A DNA stretch of 7,705 nt from Desulfuromonadaceae bacterium (GTDB lineage Bacteria > Desulfobacterota > Desulfuromonadia > Desulfuromonadales > SZUA-540): positions 1 to 7,705 of the forward strand of contig QKGY01000244.1 of NCBI GenBank assembly GCA_003250235.1, given 5' to 3'. Positions 6,164 to 7,705 of this stretch are shown here, in pieces. The number at the start of each line of letters is the position of its first letter. Position 1 is the first letter of the stretch. Under the pieces are notes generated by a model that was not told where the DNA came from, searched no databases, and saw only the letters and a program-made list of their open reading frames with translations. The translations under genes were made by a program, and so were the position numbers.

Positions 6164-6350
6164 CCTCGGACTCCCGAACAAAATCCTCAAGCTGAAGCTT
6201 CAGATCGTCGACATTGACCCTGGCGACCTTGCCATCTTCCCTCTCGCAGCGTACCAGCCCCTCCTCCACCCACTCGAGAATGGTCGCTTTGCCAACTCCG
6301 TACTTATTGGCCGCATCTTCCGGTGAATACCAGGTTTTAACAAGAGACAT
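6156..6350 (-). CDS. Small MerR/excisionase-type helix-turn-helix protein
   Basis: A 64-aa protein: MSLVKTWYSPEDAANKYG begins a winged helix-turn-helix (about 7-31, with VGKATILEWVEEGLV as turn and recognition helix). A basic wing follows (CEREDGKVARVN) and then a C-terminal helix DDLKLQLEDF. This is the layout of MerR-like / excisionase-family DNA-binding domains with no sensor domain. No phage or integrase gene is near, so excision is unlikely; a small transcription factor is the simpler reading. It is the first gene of a two-gene unit with lhgO, overlapping it by 8 bp. GGGGAG lies 5 nt before its ATG. It may control its own operon, but neither target nor ligand can be read from the sequence. 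Confidence 0.88.
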   Translation of the reverse strand: MSLVKTWYSPEDAANKYGVGKATILEWVEEGLVRCEREDGKVARVNVDDLKLQLEDFVRESEGE

Positions 6351-6384
6351 AGGAACTCCCCTTTCTCATGAATATCTAGGTTCC

Positions 6385-6412
6385 ATTATAGCCTGCTTTA
6401 CAACATTGTCCC
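6385..6412 (-). promoter_or_regulatory. Promoter of the helix-turn-helix / lhgO unit
   Basis: On the minus strand a perfect TATAAT (6390-6385) is preceded at 16 nt by GGGACA (6412-6407, 4 of 6 to TTGACA). Predicted start near 6378, leader about 28 nt. The -35 element is weak, which would suit an activated promoter. Confidence 0.65.
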
Positions 6413-6426
6413 CAACCTGACGGTTG
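6413..6426. promoter_or_regulatory. Inverted repeat upstream of the helix-turn-helix gene (possible operator)
   Basis: CAACC-TGAC-GGTTG lies directly upstream of the -35 element of the helix-turn-helix / lhgO promoter and 4 bp before the TTTACA of the divergent cyclase promoter. A factor bound here could affect both. The arms are only 5 bp, so chance is possible. Confidence 0.3.
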
Positions 6427-6430
6427 TCTC

Positions 6431-6459
6431 TTTACAAAATTATTTCAATGCCTTAATGT
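6431..6459 (+). promoter_or_regulatory. Weak candidate promoter of the second diguanylate cyclase
   Basis: TTTACA (6431-6436, 5 of 6) is followed after 17 nt by TAATGT (6454-6459, 3 of 6 to TATAAT but with T1, A2 and T6 kept). Predicted start near 6466 leaves about 20 nt with AAGGA at 6476-6480. The AT-rich stretch 6429-6472 supports a promoter in general; the exact boxes are uncertain. Confidence 0.4.
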
Positions 6460-6486
6460 ACATCATTATTCTCCCAAGGAACACCG

Positions 6487-7425
6487 ATGAATTCATCGAT
6501 CCTGATCATTGACGATTCGCCCACTCTGCGCCAGGAGATCATCGACATCCTGCAGCGGACCTCCCTGTTCACGTTTTATTTTGAGGCGGGCGACGGCATC
6601 GAGGGATTTAAAATGGTGCTCAACAAGCGGGTTGACGTCATCCTGTGCGATCTTGAAATGCCCGGCATGGACGGCTTCAAATTCCTCAGCATGATGGGCA
6701 CGCGGGAGGAACTGCAGGACGTCCCCGTCATCATGCTTACCGGGCGCGAGGATCAGGACGCCAAGGTTCGCGGCCTGGAGCAAGGGGCCAGCGACTACGT
6801 CACCAAACCTTTTGATCCGGCAGAGCTGGTCGCCCGGGTCAAGGTGCAACTGAAGATCAAATCCCTGCAGGACAGCCTGAAAAAAAGCAACGAACTCCTG
6901 CTCAAGCTCTCCAACACCGACCCGTTGACCCAGCTCTTCAACCGCCGCTTTCTCACCGAAGCCCTCGATCGCGAGCTGACCCGCAGCACCCGCACCAACA
7001 CCCCTCTTGCCCTCATCATGCTGGACATTGACCATTTCAAAAAGGTCAATGACACCTACGGGCATCAGCGCGGCGATCTTGTCCTCAAGCGCGTTGCCAA
7101 CGTCCTGCATGCAGGGCTGCGGGAGTACGACATCGCCGCCCGGTTCGGCGGCGAGGAATTCGCCATCATTCTGCCGGGAACGACCCTCGATCAAGCCTCA
7201 GAAGCCGCGGAGCGCATCCGTCTGGGATGTGCCGACATTTCCTTTACCGATGAACTGGCCTCCCTGTCCCTGACGGTCAGTCTCGGCGTCGCGGCATTCC
7301 CGCACTCCAGCATTCGCCATATCGACGATCTCATCCGCGAAGCCGATTACGCCCTCTACAGGGCCAAGCGCAGCGGGCGCAACCGGGTATCGCTGCTCGG
7401 AGACACCCCGCACAGAACTCCCTGA
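6487..7425 (+). CDS. Response regulator diguanylate cyclase (REC-GGDEF, PleD-like)
   Basis: A 312-aa protein predicted to make c-di-GMP when phosphorylated by a histidine kinase. The receiver domain (1-122) is complete: acidic pair D9/D10, phospho-acceptor D55 in ILCDLEMPGMDGF, switch T85, and K107 in TKPF. A charged helical linker (about 123-143) joins it to a GGDEF domain (144-302) with metal Asp180, guanine-binding N188 and D197, GGEEF at 221-225 and the inhibitory RxxD site R212-D215. All residue spacings match Caulobacter PleD with a constant offset of 147, which supports full activity and product feedback. Asp at 197 argues for c-di-GMP rather than the hybrid cGAMP made by Geobacter Hypr enzymes, which carry Ser there. 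AAGGA lies 6 nt before the ATG. No kinase gene is adjacent, so the input is unknown. Confidence 0.96.
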   Translation: MNSSILIIDDSPTLRQEIIDILQRTSLFTFYFEAGDGIEGFKMVLNKRVDVILCDLEMPGMDGFKFLSMMGTREELQDVPVIMLTGREDQDAKVRGLEQGASDYVTKPFDPAELVARVKVQLKIKSLQDSLKKSNELLLKLSNTDPLTQLFNRRFLTEALDRELTRSTRTNTPLALIMLDIDHFKKVNDTYGHQRGDLVLKRVANVLHAGLREYDIAARFGGEEFAIILPGTTLDQASEAAERIRLGCADISFTDELASLSLTVSLGVAAFPHSSIRHIDDLIREADYALYRAKRSGRNRVSLLGDTPHRTP

Positions 7426-7449
7426 CCGGCACCCGTCCCGATCCCTTCT

Positions 7450-7705
7450 TCAGGGACGCCTCCAGACCCGCAGGTCATCGTAATAGGCCACCGCAGCCTC
7501 TCCCGTGTTATCCGTATCGGTCATGATCGCCACGGCCCCGGCCTCCGGCGGCTCCTCGCCGAAGATTCGGAGATAGTCCTCATAGACATTGCGGGTCTCC
7601 TCCAGCCACTGACCGACCTTCTGTGGGCCGCTCTCCACGGCCACCATCACGGCATTGGCAAAGAACGGGTTGGGGATATGCTCCCCCTGCGGCAGCCGGT
7701 TGGCC
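7450..7705 (-). CDS. C-terminal end of a probable DUF3047 protein (5' end off the window)
   Basis: The minus-strand frame is open from the window edge to a TGA at 7452-7450, giving 85 codons of C-terminal sequence. It contains WLEETRNVYEDYLRIFGEEPP and IMTDTDNTGEAAVAYYDDLRV. As I recall the family, this is the typical end of DUF3047 proteins, which are of unknown function and are often exported (no signal peptide can be seen because the N-terminus is missing). The start is not in the window; the internal GTG at 7650 is not credible as one because coding-like sequence continues above it. It converges on the cyclase gene with only 24 bp between stops and no clear intrinsic terminator (only a 5-6 bp hairpin at 7434-7458 without a U-tract). 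Confidence 0.8.
   Translation of the reverse strand, partial: ANRLPQGEHIPNPFFANAVMVAVESGPQKVGQWLEETRNVYEDYLRIFGEEPPEAGAVAIMTDTDNTGEAAVAYYDDLRVWRRP

Noticed and set aside
4214..6217. A 667-codon open frame on the plus strand across the DAHP synthase and lhgO genes
   Set aside because: It is out of frame with aroF and antisense to lhgO, both of which carry unmistakable family motifs. The translation is rich in Arg, Pro, His and Gln with no domain pattern, as expected for a shadow frame in GC-rich DNA.
6156..6350. Excisionase of a prophage or integrative element
   Set aside because: Although the fold is excisionase-like, no integrase, attachment-site repeat or other phage gene is present, and the gene is fused in an operon with lhgO.
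7434..7458. Hairpin between the convergent cyclase and DUF3047 genes as a terminator
   Set aside because: The stem is only 5-6 bp with no U-tract on either strand, and half of it lies inside the coding region.

Overview
The window is ordinary, densely packed, GC-rich bacterial chromosome. It holds ten protein genes, two of them cut by the window edges. The gene content points to a deltaproteobacterium of the Desulfuromonadales (Geobacter / Pelobacter / Desulfuromonas type): response-regulator diguanylate cyclases, a yggT-divIVA-yggU operon in a Gram-negative-looking setting, a FmdB zinc ribbon with a Gly/Cys-rich tail, and an L-2-hydroxyglutarate oxidase. This placement is an inference from family knowledge and no database search was possible.

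Layout, left to right. (1) 1-614, minus: the first 204 codons of folD with a GTG start, a strong Shine-Dalgarno sequence and a near-consensus sigma-70 promoter. (2) 615-1021: a 407-bp gap with an imperfect direct repeat and no credible gene. (3) 1022-2008, plus: a GGDEF diguanylate cyclase whose receiver domain has lost every phosphorylation residue. (4) 2028-2062: a bidirectional terminator shared with the convergent fmdB-type gene (2062-2316, minus), which has its own promoter. (5) 2407-3560, minus: a tight yggT-divIVA-yggU operon driven by an excellent promoter. (6) 3567-3827: a divergent control region with a GC-rich hairpin and a small dyad. (7) 3828-4892, plus: a class I DAHP synthase with its promoter and terminator. 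(8) 4949-6350, minus: a two-gene unit in which a 64-aa MerR/excisionase-type helix-turn-helix protein overlaps an L-2-hydroxyglutarate oxidase gene by 8 bp. (9) 6487-7425, plus: a canonical receiver-GGDEF diguanylate cyclase. (10) 7450-7705, minus: the C-terminal end of a probable DUF3047 protein.

The genes serve several unrelated housekeeping roles: one-carbon metabolism (FolD), aromatic amino acid entry (DAHP synthase), metabolite repair (LhgO), cell pole or division and envelope (YggT, DivIVA) and c-di-GMP signalling (two cyclases). No mobile element, CRISPR array, tRNA, rRNA or defence island was seen. The most notable point is the pair of cyclases. They align without a gap for about 302 residues. 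One has a complete phospho-receiver and the other a fully degenerate one, while both keep intact catalytic and inhibitory sites. I do not see a clear undescribed multi-gene system here.
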